A stretch of 64,000 nt of DNA, taken from positions 1 through 64,000 of the forward strand of contig NZ_FWXN01000005.1 of NCBI RefSeq assembly GCF_900176385.1, written 5' to 3'. Both the position numbers and the translations under genes were made by a program. Source of the DNA: Janibacter indicus. GTDB lineage: Bacteria; Actinomycetota; Actinomycetes; Actinomycetales; Dermatophilaceae. Every line of letters starts with the position of its first letter. The stretch's first letter is position 1. The notes beneath the pieces were generated by a model. The model was not told the DNA's origin and made no database searches. It worked only from the letters and a program-made list of their open reading frames with translations. Of the stretch, positions 49,147 through 56,774 are shown piece after piece.

Positions 49147-49176
49147 CGCACTCAGGTGGTCGCCCGACGAAGGGAG

Positions 49177-49500
49177 TCAGACCGCCGGCGCGTAGTGCGA
49201 GGCGTCCCCCGTGATCGAGCGGCTGCGCTCGCCGTCGATGCCGACGGGCACCTCACGGCGACGGTGACCCGCTCGAGACGGCGGGGCAGCCCGTCGTAGT
49301 TGTCCGGCGCGTAGTGCTGGGTGATCTGGTGGTCGAAGATGACGAGCTGGTCGGGCTCCCAGACGACCCGGACGACATTTTCCGGGCGGGTGACATAGCT
49401 CTGGAGCAGGCGCAGAATGTCCCGGCTCTCGGTCTTCGACAGCCCGACGAATCGGGAGACGAAGCCACCGAGGTAGAGGCCCCGCTCCCCCGTGCGGGGT
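49177..49500 (-). pseudogene. TauD/TfdA-family dioxygenase, truncated and frameshifted 3' fragment
   Basis: About 105 codons match the C-terminal part of 2-oxoglutarate-dependent taurine/sulfate-ester dioxygenases: RTGERGLYLGGFVSRFVGLSK, then SYVTRPENVVRVVWEPDQLV, FDHQITQHYAPDNYDG and RRLERVTVA, in one frame, and EVPVGIDGERSRSITGDASH in the next. The shift falls at about 49259, where one G appears lost from GCCGGTGAG. The N-terminal two thirds, with the iron-binding HxD, are missing. The last histidine-region arginine part remains. An upstream SAM-IV riboswitch and leader peptide show it once belonged to a sulfur-regulated operon. Confidence 0.8.
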
Positions 49501-49571
49501 GGTTGGCGGATCGACGGTCGACGAAGGGAGGCTCGTCGCCGGTGGTGGGAGTGCTGGGTCGCCGGGGGTCT

Positions 49572-49591
49572 GCATTGCCGTAGGGCAATGC
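49572..49591. repeat. GCATTGCC palindromic repeat, copy 5
   Basis: GCATTGCCGTAGGGCAATGC: 8-bp stem with loop GTAG, same as the third copy at 31525. It lies between the dioxygenase remnant and the leader peptide. Confidence 0.9.
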
Positions 49592-49613
49592 AGGTTCAGG
49601 TCGGCCGGGCTTC

Positions 49614-49633
49614 GCATTGCCGTAGGGCAATGC
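49614..49633. repeat. GCATTGCC palindromic repeat, copy 6
   Basis: Identical to copy 5, 22 nt away, and 9 nt from the stop codon of the leader peptide. The two copies occupy the place where the 5' part of the dioxygenase gene would be expected. Confidence 0.9.
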
Positions 49634-49642
49634 GGATTCAGG

Positions 49643-49738
49643 TCAGCGACAGAGGGCGCTGTTGACCCGCAGCAGGTCGACGTGGCGCCGCAGCGCCGGA
49701 CGCAGCGACCGCGGTGCGGTCGTGACGGTGGTGCTCAT
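49643..49738 (-). CDS. Putative sulfur-metabolism leader peptide (31 aa)
   Basis: ATG 49738 opens a 31-codon frame ending RRHVDLLRVNSALCR-stop. The R-R-x-V-D-L-x-R-V-x-x-A-L-C-R ending is that of short actinobacterial peptides encoded upstream of sulfur-assimilation genes, where a late cysteine codon (here the next-to-last residue, TGT) may sense cysteine supply by attenuation. It begins 32 nt after the end of the SAM-IV riboswitch and precedes a sulfonate-type dioxygenase remnant, so the context agrees. Too short to be called by most gene finders. Confidence 0.8.
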   Translation of the reverse strand: MSTTVTTAPRSLRPALRRHVDLLRVNSALCR

Positions 49739-49770
49739 GGGTGTCCGTCCTGTCATGAGGCCGGTGAGTG

Positions 49771-49884
49771 CCTCGCGCTTGCTCCGGCCACGACGACCGG
49801 AGCCAGGTCCTCACCCGGAGCACCCCACCGCGAGTGGAGGGTTGCCGCCCAGCAAGCCGGGGCTTGACGCTGGATCTCGTGACC
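49771..49884 (-). promoter_or_regulatory. SAM-IV riboswitch
   Basis: Read on the minus strand from 49884, the region has GGTCACGAG, CAGCGTCAAGCCCCGGCTTG, CTGGGCGGCAACCCTCC, CGCGGTGGGGTGC and CCGGGTGAGGACC, then a GCTCCGG/CCGGAGC stem (49781-49803) and the 3' AAGCGCG that forms the outer pseudoknot. This is a nearly complete match to the SAM-IV class, an S-adenosylmethionine sensor found in actinomycetes before sulfur genes. P1 is GGTC/GACC. Expected to switch the genes off when SAM is high. Downstream only a leader peptide and a broken dioxygenase remain. Confidence 0.93.
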
Positions 49885-49892
49885 TGCACAAG

Positions 49893-49921
49893 AACCTACG
49901 CGGTTCCATCTCCTACTGCAA
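49893..49921 (-). promoter_or_regulatory. Sigma-70-type promoter of the SAM-IV leader
   Basis: On the minus strand TTGCAG (49921-49916) and TAGGTT (49898-49893) are separated by exactly 17 bp. The predicted start, about 8 nt downstream, falls at the first bases of the riboswitch, which supports the call. Confidence 0.7.
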
Positions 49922-49999
49922 AGGAAGGAGTTAACTGTCTCGCCATCCGGACCTCTCGAGTCCCCTTGCCCGGCAACGGGACCCGGCTGACTCGACAGG

Positions 50000-50088
50000 T
50001 GGTTGTGTGGTCAACCGGTAGCGCCGGGTGCCGGCAGCGCCCCGTGAGCGTCGCCGGTGCCCAGGGCTACCGGTTCAACACACAACCA
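50000..50088. repeat. 89-nt near-perfect long hairpin
   Basis: Three stacked stems: TGGTTGTGTG with CACACAACCA (10 bp); then AACCGGTAGC with GCTACCGGTT (10 bp) after small internal loops GTC/CAA; then GGGTGCCGGC with GCCGGTGCCC (10 bp, two G-U pairs as RNA), closed by a 16-nt loop. It has no open frame of note and is not adjacent to a stop codon. Could be a structured RNA, a miniature transposable element or an IS200/605-like end. Confidence 0.7.
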
Positions 50089-50123
50089 TCAGCACCACGA
50101 AGGGAGTGCCGCAGCGAGCGCGA

Positions 50124-50231
50124 CGAAGGGTGGGGTCGACGCGAATCAAGGAAAAGTCCGGACTGCCTGGGCCCCCATGAGGGGCAGACCACGCGGTCCG
50201 GACTTTTCCCCAGCGTCGACCCCACCCTTCG
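50124..50231. repeat. CGAAGGGTGGGG two-tier inverted repeat, copy A
   Basis: Outer arms CGAAGGGTGGGGTCGACGC / complement (19 bp, 50124-50142 and 50213-50231), internal loops GAATCAA and CCA, inner arms GGAAAAGTCCGGAC / complement (14 bp), apical CCCC-ATGA-GGGG. It ends 39 bp past the aroG stop on the minus strand, so it may act as a terminator. A relative with the same outer arms and AAGTCCGG core is at 62140-62235. Confidence 0.8.
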
Positions 50232-50270
50232 GCGGGCACCCCGGTCTTCGGCAGGACGGGCGAGAGGGAC

Positions 50271-51620
50271 TCAGCCCTCGCTGAGCATCTCCGCGGTGAG
50301 GAAGGCCAGCTCCAGACTCTGCTGGTGGTTCAGGCGCGGGTCGCAGACGCTCTCGTAGCGCTTGTTGAGGTCCTCGTCGAGGATGCGCTCGGCGCCGCCG
50401 AGGCACTCGGTGACGTCGTTGCCGGTGAGCTCGACGTGCAGGCCACCCGGGACGGTGCCCAGAGAGCGGTGCACCTCGAAGAAGCCACGGACCTCGTCGA
50501 CGACGTCCTCGAAGTCGCGCGTCTTGAAGCCGGACGCGGACTCGAAGGTGTTGCCGTGCATCGGGTCGCAGATCCAGGTGACCATCGCCCCGGAGTCACG
50601 GACCTTTTCGACGATGGCCGGCATGGCCTCGCGGATCCGGCCGGCCCCCATGCGGGTGATGAAGGTCAGGCGGCCGGGCTCACGCTGCGGGTCGAGCAGG
50701 TCGATGATCCGCAGCAGCTCGTCGGGGTCGGCCTTGTCGGAGACCTTCATGCCGATGGGGTTGCGGATCCGGCTGACGAAGTCGAGGTGCGCGTGGTCGA
50801 TCTGCCGGGTGCGCTCGCCGATCCACAGGAAGTGCCCCGAGGTGTCGTAGAGGTTGCCGGTGCGCGAGTCGACGCGCGTCATCGGCCGCTCGTAGTCGAG
50901 CAGCAGCGCCTCGTGGGCGGACCAGAACTCGGTGGCCCGCATGGCCTCGAAGTCGACACCGCAGGCGGCCATGAAGCGCATCGCCTTGTCGATCTCGCGG
51001 GCCAGGCCCTCGTAGCGCCGGTTGGCGGCGTTGGAGACGAAGCCGACGTTCCAGTCGTGGACGCGCCGCAGGTCGGCGAAGCCGCCCTGGGTGAAGGCGC
51101 GCACGAGGTTCAGCGTCGCGGCGCTCGTGTGGTAGCCGCGCAGCAGGCGCTGCGGGTCGGGCTCGCGCGACTCGGGGGTGAAGGCGAAGTCGTTGACCAT
51201 GTCGCCGCGGTAGGCGGGCAGGGTCACGCCGTCACGGGTCTCGGTGTCCTTGCTCCGCGGCTTGGCGAACTGCCCCGCCATGCGGCCCATCTTGACGACC
51301 GGCATGCCGGCGCCGTAGGTGAGGACGGCGGCCATCTGGAGCACGGTCTTGATCCGGTCGCGGATGTTGTCGGCGGTGGCGTGGACGAAGGTCTCGGCGC
51401 AGTCACCGCCCTGCAGGACGAAGGCCTCGCCGACCGACGCCGCGGCCATCCGGTCGCGCAGGTCGTCGCACTCGCCGGCGAAGACGAGCGGCGGATAGGT
51501 CGCCAGGCTCGCCACGGTCTCGTCGAGGGCGGCGCGGTCGGGCCAGCTCGGCTGCTGGGCGGCCGGCAGGTCGCTGTCGATGGTTGCGGCGGTCATGGGC
51601 GCGGGGACTGCAGTGGTCAC
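50271..51620 (-). CDS. aroG: 3-deoxy-7-phosphoheptulonate synthase, class II
   Basis: 449 residues, normal for the class II (plant-like) enzymes. It joins PEP and erythrose 4-phosphate in the first step of the shikimate pathway. Visible are FAGECDDLRDRMAAASVGEAFVLQGGDCAE, KMGRMAGQFAKPRS, TRMGAGRIREAMPAIVEKV and CDPMHGN. Counterpart of Rv2178c beside the kinase gene. GTG 51620 lies 6 nt after a minus-strand TATCCT (51632-51627), consistent with a leaderless message; an internal ATG at 51596 is the alternative. Confidence 0.96.
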   Translation of the reverse strand: MTTAVPAPMTAATIDSDLPAAQQPSWPDRAALDETVASLATYPPLVFAGECDDLRDRMAAASVGEAFVLQGGDCAETFVHATADNIRDRIKTVLQMAAVLTYGAGMPVVKMGRMAGQFAKPRSKDTETRDGVTLPAYRGDMVNDFAFTPESREPDPQRLLRGYHTSAATLNLVRAFTQGGFADLRRVHDWNVGFVSNAANRRYEGLAREIDKAMRFMAACGVDFEAMRATEFWSAHEALLLDYERPMTRVDSRTGNLYDTSGHFLWIGERTRQIDHAHLDFVSRIRNPIGMKVSDKADPDELLRIIDLLDPQREPGRLTFITRMGAGRIREAMPAIVEKVRDSGAMVTWICDPMHGNTFESASGFKTRDFEDVVDEVRGFFEVHRSLGTVPGGLHVELTGNDVTECLGGAERILDEDLNKRYESVCDPRLNHQQSLELAFLTAEMLSEG

Positions 51621-51684
51621 CCGTCAAGGATAGGCCGCGACCCCCTTCGCCCCGGCACCCGTCCAGCCACAGGACGAAGGGAGG

Positions 51685-52371
51685 TCACTCCGGCTGGTCG
51701 AGGCCGCGGCTGATGGCGAAGCGGGTCAGCTCGACGCGGTTGTGCAGGTGGAGCTTGCCGAGGATGTTCTGCACGTGGTTTTGCACGGTGCGGTGGGAGA
51801 TGACGAGGTCGGCGGCGATCTCCTTGGCCGTCATGCCCATGGCGACGTAGCGCAGGATCTCGGTCTCGCGCTCGGTGAGCTCGGGCACCGGCGAGGCCGA
51901 CTCCTCCTCGGCCACGGCAGGTGCGGTGCGGGCCCGGCTGCTCATCTCGCGGAACTCGCCGAGCACCAGGCCGGCGAGCCCCGGGGTGAAGACGGCCTCT
52001 CCCTCCCCGGTGGCCGTCACGGCGTCGCGGATCTCCTGCGGCGAGGCGGACTTGACGAGGTAGCCGCTGGCGCCGGCCTTGACCGCGGCGAGGACGTCGT
52101 GCTCCTCGCCGCTCGCGGAGAGGATGAGCACCTTGGTCGTCAGGTCGTTGATCGCCGTGCACACCTCGTCGCCGCGCAGTTGCGGCAGGTTGAGGTCGAG
52201 CACGAGCACGTCGGGGGTGGTCGCCCGGGTGCGCCGGACGGTCGACGGGCCGTCGGCCGCGGTGCCGACGACCTCGAAGCCGGCGTCCTCGAGGTCGCGC
52301 ACGAGGGCGTCCCGCCACAGCGGGTGGTCGTCGGCGACGAGGACCTTCAGGGGGGCGGTGGGCTCGCTCAT
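51685..52371 (-). CDS. NarL/LuxR-family response regulator
   Basis: 228 residues. Receiver domain with acidic pair ADDHP, phosphorylation site Asp59 in VLVLDLNLPQ and the lysine in GYLVKSASP; C-terminal LuxR helix-turn-helix LTERETEILRYVAMGMTAKEIAADL...HRTVQNHV. Its ATG overlaps the kinase stop (ATGA), so the pair is co-translated. In actinobacteria this pair is the MacR/MacS type; regulated genes are unknown. Confidence 0.93.
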   Translation of the reverse strand: MSEPTAPLKVLVADDHPLWRDALVRDLEDAGFEVVGTAADGPSTVRRTRATTPDVLVLDLNLPQLRGDEVCTAINDLTTKVLILSASGEEHDVLAAVKAGASGYLVKSASPQEIRDAVTATGEGEAVFTPGLAGLVLGEFREMSSRARTAPAVAEEESASPVPELTERETEILRYVAMGMTAKEIAADLVISHRTVQNHVQNILGKLHLHNRVELTRFAISRGLDQPE

Positions 52372-53570
52372 GGGGCCGAGCCTGCCATGTCGCCCGTCGG
52401 CACGGTGAGCGTGACGGTCGTGCCGCCGGTGCCCGGCGAGCGCCAACTCGCGTCGCCGCCGAGGTCGAGCATGCGGCCGCGGATCGAGCTGCTCGCCCCG
52501 AGCCGCCCCTGCTCGGCCGCCTCGACGAGTCGGTCGGGGGCCATCCCCACGCCGTTGTCGCGGACGACGACCTCGAGACCGGTCTCGTCGGCGTCGAGCA
52601 GCACCCAGGCCTTGGCTCCCGCGCCTGCGTGCCGCTCGACGTTGTCGAGTGCCGCGGCGACGGCGGCCTCGACCTCACGGGCGGTCGCGGCCGGCACGGT
52701 GACCGGCCCGGCGGGCAGCACGACGTCGACCCGCGCCGAGCGAAGGGAGGCCAGCCCCGCAGCGAGGTCACGCACCTGCGAGCCGGAGTCCGCGGACGTG
52801 GAGGGCGACGAGGCGTCGATGGCCGCCGCCGGCTCGACGCGGGTGATGAGCGTGCGCAGCGAACGTTCCTGGTCCGCGGCAAGGTCGGCCAGGGCCTCCC
52901 CTTCGCCCCCGAGCTGACGACCGCGACGGTTGATCATCGCCAGCGCCTGCAGCACGCCGTCGTGGACCTCGCGCCCGATGCGCTCCCGCTCGGCCAGCCG
53001 CTCACTGGCCGCGAGAGCCTGCTCGAGACGCTTCTGGCTCTCGCGGGCCAGCTGCACGGCCAGGCCGACGAGGATCCCGAGGATGTAGAGCAGGAAGATG
53101 TTGTGCCAGGTCAGCTGGCCGGGATGCTCAGCCTGGATGAGGTTGGCCGTGGCGATGACGGTGGCCGCCAGGACGCCGCCGCGGATCCCGCTGAGCAGAG
53201 CGCCGGCCATCACCGAGGCCGCGCTCCACACCCCCGGGACCGTGGAGATGCCGGCGCTCACCTCGACGGGGTCGTAGACCTCGCTGGTCAGGAAGATGCC
53301 GATGCAGGCGATGGCCAGCTCGACGGCGATGGCCACCCACGTCGGTCGCGGCAGCAGCGGCGCGGCGACCGACCACGCGAGCGCGACGACGAAGAAGACG
53401 ACGATCGGCCACCACAGGATGACGTGCTCGCGGTGGACGCCCACGAGGATGCCGGCGTAGACGAGCGCGACGAAGCGGTAGAGCGCCAGTCCCCGGCCCC
53501 CGGCGCTGTCGATGAGCGGCGACGGGTTGTAGTGCCGCCGCAGCGCGCTCGACCCGGGGTCGATGACCAC
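52368..53570 (-). CDS. MacS-family sensor histidine kinase
   Basis: 400 residues. Five or six membrane helices in the first 170 residues (MASE-like, LYRFVALVYAGILVG), a short linker, HisKA_3 dimerisation box ERERIGREVHDGVLQALAM with phospho-acceptor His203, and a C-terminal HATPase with DNGVGM and a GASSSIRGRM loop. Signals to the downstream regulator. Signal unknown; the absence of a large periplasmic domain suggests sensing in or at the membrane. Confidence 0.92.
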   Translation of the reverse strand: MVIDPGSSALRRHYNPSPLIDSAGGRGLALYRFVALVYAGILVGVHREHVILWWPIVVFFVVALAWSVAAPLLPRPTWVAIAVELAIACIGIFLTSEVYDPVEVSAGISTVPGVWSAASVMAGALLSGIRGGVLAATVIATANLIQAEHPGQLTWHNIFLLYILGILVGLAVQLARESQKRLEQALAASERLAERERIGREVHDGVLQALAMINRRGRQLGGEGEALADLAADQERSLRTLITRVEPAAAIDASSPSTSADSGSQVRDLAAGLASLRSARVDVVLPAGPVTVPAATAREVEAAVAAALDNVERHAGAGAKAWVLLDADETGLEVVVRDNGVGMAPDRLVEAAEQGRLGASSSIRGRMLDLGGDASWRSPGTGGTTVTLTVPTGDMAGSAP

Positions 53571-53573
53571 GGC

Positions 53574-54383
53574 CTACAGACCGTCCTTGCCGTCGGCGGA
53601 CCAGGGGTCGTTGCCGTCGGCGCGCTCGAGCGCGTCCTCGAGCTCGGGCACGGCCCGCCCGGGCCGGGCGGCCTCCTGCAGCTCGCGTGCGCGACGACGA
53701 GCCTTGGTGAGCAGCTTTTCCTTCATCGACGTCGCGTACATGTCGACGTACTCCTGGTCGGACAGCTGCATCAGCTCGTACATGATCTCGTCGGTGACGG
53801 AGCGCAGGACGAAGCGATCGCCCTCCATGCCCTCGTAGCGGGAGAAGTCGAGCGGTGCACCGATCTTGACGCCGATGCGTCGGATGTTGGGGATGATCTG
53901 GCCGGTCGGCTGCGCCTTGTCGGTGTCGATCATCGCCACGGGGATCACCGGGACGCCGGCCGTCAGGGCCATGCGGGCGACGCCGGTGCGGCCGCGGTAG
54001 AGGCGCGAGTCGGGCGAGCGGGTGCCCTCGGGGTAGAGACCGAGCAGGTCGCCGGTGTCGAGCACGCGCAGGCCGGCGTTGAGTGCCGCCTCGCTCGCCT
54101 TGCCGCCGCTGCGGTCGATCGGCAGCTGCCCGACGCCGCGGAAGAAGGCCGCGGTGAGCCAGCCCTTGATGCCGGGGCCGGTGAAGTAGTCGCTCTTGGC
54201 GAGGAAGGTGACTCGGCGGTCGACGACCAGCGGCAGGAAGATCGAGTCCGAGAAGGACAGGTGGTTGCTGGCCAGGATCGCCGGCCCCTCCTTGGGAATG
54301 TGCTCGATCCCCTCGACCCACGGCCGGAAGAGCACCCTGAGCACGGGCCCGATGAAGACCCTCTTGAGCATCCAGTACAGCAC
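53574..54383 (-). CDS. 1-acyl-sn-glycerol-3-phosphate acyltransferase (PlsC family)
   Basis: 269 residues. Motif I NHLSFSD (His41, Asp46), motif II-like GVGQLPIDRSGG, motif III YPEGTRSPDSRLYRG and motif IV VPVIPVAMI. It acylates lysophosphatidic acid or a related lysolipid at the membrane. An extra C-terminal segment of about 60 charged residues follows the domain. ATG start; divergent from a small membrane protein and 3 bp upstream of the sensor kinase gene. Confidence 0.93.
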   Translation of the reverse strand: MLYWMLKRVFIGPVLRVLFRPWVEGIEHIPKEGPAILASNHLSFSDSIFLPLVVDRRVTFLAKSDYFTGPGIKGWLTAAFFRGVGQLPIDRSGGKASEAALNAGLRVLDTGDLLGLYPEGTRSPDSRLYRGRTGVARMALTAGVPVIPVAMIDTDKAQPTGQIIPNIRRIGVKIGAPLDFSRYEGMEGDRFVLRSVTDEIMYELMQLSDQEYVDMYATSMKEKLLTKARRRARELQEAARPGRAVPELEDALERADGNDPWSADGKDGL

Positions 54384-54492
54384 TGCCGCATCACCTCCAG
54401 ATCGCTGCGAACTCTACGGTAACGAGCGGGTGGATGGCGCGTGCGAGACTGTCCACGAGCGAGCACCCCGAGACACGGCGACGGAGCACGAG

Positions 54493-55062
54493 ATGGTCGA
54501 GCGTCAGCACCCCGACGAGGAGGACGTCGACGCGGCCTTCGCCTCGATCGTCGCCCGCTGGGACGACGAGCTGCCGACCGAGGACCTGCCCGACCACGAG
54601 CACCCGGGGCCCCCGGTCGACCCCACCCCGACCGCGCGCCGGCAGAGCACCGGCGACGTCCGCGGCGCACTGCGTCCCCGCGACCCCCGGCCCGACACCG
54701 ACGAGCCCCGCTCCCCTGCCGCCGACGAGCCGGCCGTCCCGTGGCGGGTCGACCCGACCCACTCCGTCGCCGACGCCCTGCTGTCCTCCGACGACGACCC
54801 GGGTCAGGCCGACGACGGTGAGGGCTTCACCCCGTCTCCCCCGGCCCCGTTGCCGCCGCGCACCGACCGCCTCTTCTGGGGGGCGCTGCTCGGCCTCGTC
54901 CTGGGGCCCCTCCTCCTCGTCTGGCTGGTCGCCACCCGCCCCGACTCCGGAGGATGGCTCACCGCCGTCGCGATCGCGCTCGTCGTGGGCGGCTTCGCCT
55001 GCCTGGTCCTGCGCCAGCCGAGCAACCGCGACGACGACCCGACCAACGGCGCCCGGGTCTGA
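54493..55062 (+). CDS. Hypothetical membrane protein
   Basis: 189 residues. The N-terminal 125 are acidic and proline-rich without a recognisable domain (DEEDVDAAFASIVARWDDELP is the most distinctive part). Two C-terminal helices (LFWGALLGLVLGPLLLVWLVA, LTAVAIALVVGGFACLVL) suggest a membrane anchor with a disordered cytoplasmic tail. ATG has GGAG 7 nt upstream. I know no function; similar proteins occur near PlsC in related actinobacteria as far as I recall. Confidence 0.75.
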   Translation: MVERQHPDEEDVDAAFASIVARWDDELPTEDLPDHEHPGPPVDPTPTARRQSTGDVRGALRPRDPRPDTDEPRSPAADEPAVPWRVDPTHSVADALLSSDDDPGQADDGEGFTPSPPAPLPPRTDRLFWGALLGLVLGPLLLVWLVATRPDSGGWLTAVAIALVVGGFACLVLRQPSNRDDDPTNGARV

Positions 55063-55098
55063 CGCACCCGCTGCGCTCCCGGCTCGCCGGCTCGTCCG

Positions 55099-55803
55099 TC
55101 AGCCGGTGACCGTGACCCGCGGCCCGGTCAGCTCCGTGGTCTCGACATCAACCCACACCGGTCGGTGGTCGGTGCCGGCCGTGAGGTCCTCCGCCACCCA
55201 CGGCACGTCGCGGTGCGGCAGCACCCGCACGTCGGGCGTGGCGAAGACGACGTCGAGCACGTGCTCGGGCCGCCTGGAGGGGAAGGTCGGCTCGAGCGGG
55301 CTCACCGGCCGCATCGCCCCGCCGAAGAGCTGCCAGGCGGCCCCGTCGTCCTGCTCGTTGAGGTCACCGGCGAGCAGCGCCGGACCGGGCTGGGCGGCGA
55401 GGTGCGCCATGATCTCGCGGGCGTGCTCGAGGCGCTCGTCGCCGTCGAGCCCGAGGTGGACGCTGGCGACGGACACCGCCGTGCGGCCGAAGGGAGCCAC
55501 CCGCGTCACCGCGAAGCCGCGCCGGTCGCGCCGGGTCCGGTACGGCAGTCGGTGGTGAGTCACGGAGACGACATTGGTGCGCAGGTGGGTCAGCACGCTC
55601 GTCTGCCCGGCGCGCTGGTCGCGCCCGGACCACACGAGCCCGCAGCGGCGGGCGAAGTCCGCGATCCGGTGGTCGACCGGCCCGATCCACGGCACCTCCT
55701 GCAGGCACAGCACGTCGGGGTCGATGGCCCGGACCGTGCGGGCGAGCGCCGCGACGTCGTCCTGCAGCGCACGCACGTTGTAGGAGGCGACGCGCAGGGT
55801 CAC
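55099..55803 (-). CDS. Endonuclease/exonuclease/phosphatase family protein
   Basis: 234 residues. EEP-fold motifs: LRVASYNVRAL, DVLCLQEVPW with the metal-binding glutamate, SVHLGLDG, LLAGDLNEQ and the C-terminal TDHRPVWVDV. No signal peptide. Could act on nucleic acid, phospholipid head groups or inositol phosphates; not resolvable. GTG start overlaps the end of the first ROK gene by 4 bp, so it belongs to that operon. Confidence 0.88.
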   Translation of the reverse strand: MTLRVASYNVRALQDDVAALARTVRAIDPDVLCLQEVPWIGPVDHRIADFARRCGLVWSGRDQRAGQTSVLTHLRTNVVSVTHHRLPYRTRRDRRGFAVTRVAPFGRTAVSVASVHLGLDGDERLEHAREIMAHLAAQPGPALLAGDLNEQDDGAAWQLFGGAMRPVSPLEPTFPSRRPEHVLDVVFATPDVRVLPHRDVPWVAEDLTAGTDHRPVWVDVETTELTGPRVTVTG

Positions 55804-56774
55804 ACCTGCTCCTCGGCCCCCAGTGACGCCGCCCCGATGAGCCCCGCGTCCGGACCGAACCGCGCCGCGACGATGCTCGCCGCCGGGCGGTAGCCGCGAC
55901 CGGTCAGCTGGCGCGCGAAGGTGTCGCGGGCCGGGTCGAGCAGCAGGTCGCCGGCGGCACTCACGCCACCACCGATGACGAAGATCTCCGGGTCCAGCGC
56001 CGCCGCGAGGTTGGCGATGCCGACCCCGAGCCAGTGCCCGATCTCGGCGAGCAGCTCCACCGCCGTGGCGTCGCCGGCCTTTGCCGCCTCGGTGATCATC
56101 GGTCCGGTGAGTGAGGCCGGGTCGCCCCCGACGTGGGCGAGCAGGTCGGTGGCCATCGGGGAGTTGGCCATCGCCAGGCCACGGGCCTCGCGCACCAGGG
56201 CATTGCCCGAGGAGTACTGCTCCCAGCAGCCACGGTTGCCGCACTCGCAGCGCTGTCCACCCGGCACGACCTGCATGTGGCCGAACTCGCCGGCGATGCC
56301 GTAGCGACCGCGCACCAGGTGGCCCCCGACGATGATGGCGCCGCCGATGCCGGTGCCGAGGGTGATCATCACGGCGTGCGTCGCCCCGCGGGCGGCCCCG
56401 AAGCGGTGCTCGGCCCACAGGGCGGCGTTGGCGTCGTTGTCGATGGAGATCGGCAGGTCCAGCCGCGTGCCGAGGGCCTCGCGCAGGGGCTCGTTGCGCC
56501 ACGAGAGGTGGGGCGCGAAAACGACCGTCGAGCGGTCGGCGGCGACGAAACCGGCGGCGCCGACCCCCACGGTGCTCGGCGCCTCGACCTCGGCCTCGTC
56601 GGCGAGGCGGCGCAGCTCCTCGATGACCTCGACGATGGTGTCCTCGACGACGCGCGGCGCGTTGGACCGGTCGGGGGTGTCGCGTCGGGTGCGCACGAGG
56701 ATGCGCCCGTCCGCGTCGAGGACACCGCCGGACACCTTGGTGCCGCCGATGTCGATGCCGATGCTCGTGGTCAT
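55800..56774 (-). CDS. ROK-family glucokinase (first of adjacent pair)
   Basis: 324 residues. N-terminal phosphate loop GIDIGGTKVSGGVLD, catalytic aspartate in ISIDNDANAALWAEHRFG, LGTGIGGAIIVGG, and the ROK zinc motif CECGNRGCWEQYSS. The DNA-binding domain of ROK repressors is absent, so it is an enzyme. Phosphorylates glucose (or another hexose) with ATP. Adjacent to a paralogue with 4-bp overlap. Confidence 0.93.
   Translation of the reverse strand: MTTSIGIDIGGTKVSGGVLDADGRILVRTRRDTPDRSNAPRVVEDTIVEVIEELRRLADEAEVEAPSTVGVGAAGFVAADRSTVVFAPHLSWRNEPLREALGTRLDLPISIDNDANAALWAEHRFGAARGATHAVMITLGTGIGGAIIVGGHLVRGRYGIAGEFGHMQVVPGGQRCECGNRGCWEQYSSGNALVREARGLAMANSPMATDLLAHVGGDPASLTGPMITEAAKAGDATAVELLAEIGHWLGVGIANLAAALDPEIFVIGGGVSAAGDLLLDPARDTFARQLTGRGYRPAASIVAARFGPDAGLIGAASLGAEEQV

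Larger units (their letters stand above)
49147..50270. other. 1.1-kb interval between kinase and aroG without an intact gene of usual size
   Basis: Besides the features listed separately (dioxygenase remnant, two palindromes, leader peptide, SAM-IV riboswitch, promoter, long hairpin, two-tier inverted repeat) nothing else could be assigned. In M. tuberculosis the matching gap holds a transposase gene (Rv2177c), so this may be a general insertion hotspot. Stretches 49501-49571 and 49922-49999 show no feature. Confidence 0.7.

Noticed and set aside
50000-50088. T-box or tRNA-like element
   Set aside because: There is no T-box bulge, specifier loop or cloverleaf; it is a simple extended hairpin.
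56190-56215. Further GCATTGCC palindrome inside the ROK gene
   Set aside because: GCATTGCCCGAGG is present but the second arm is not, so it is a chance half-site.
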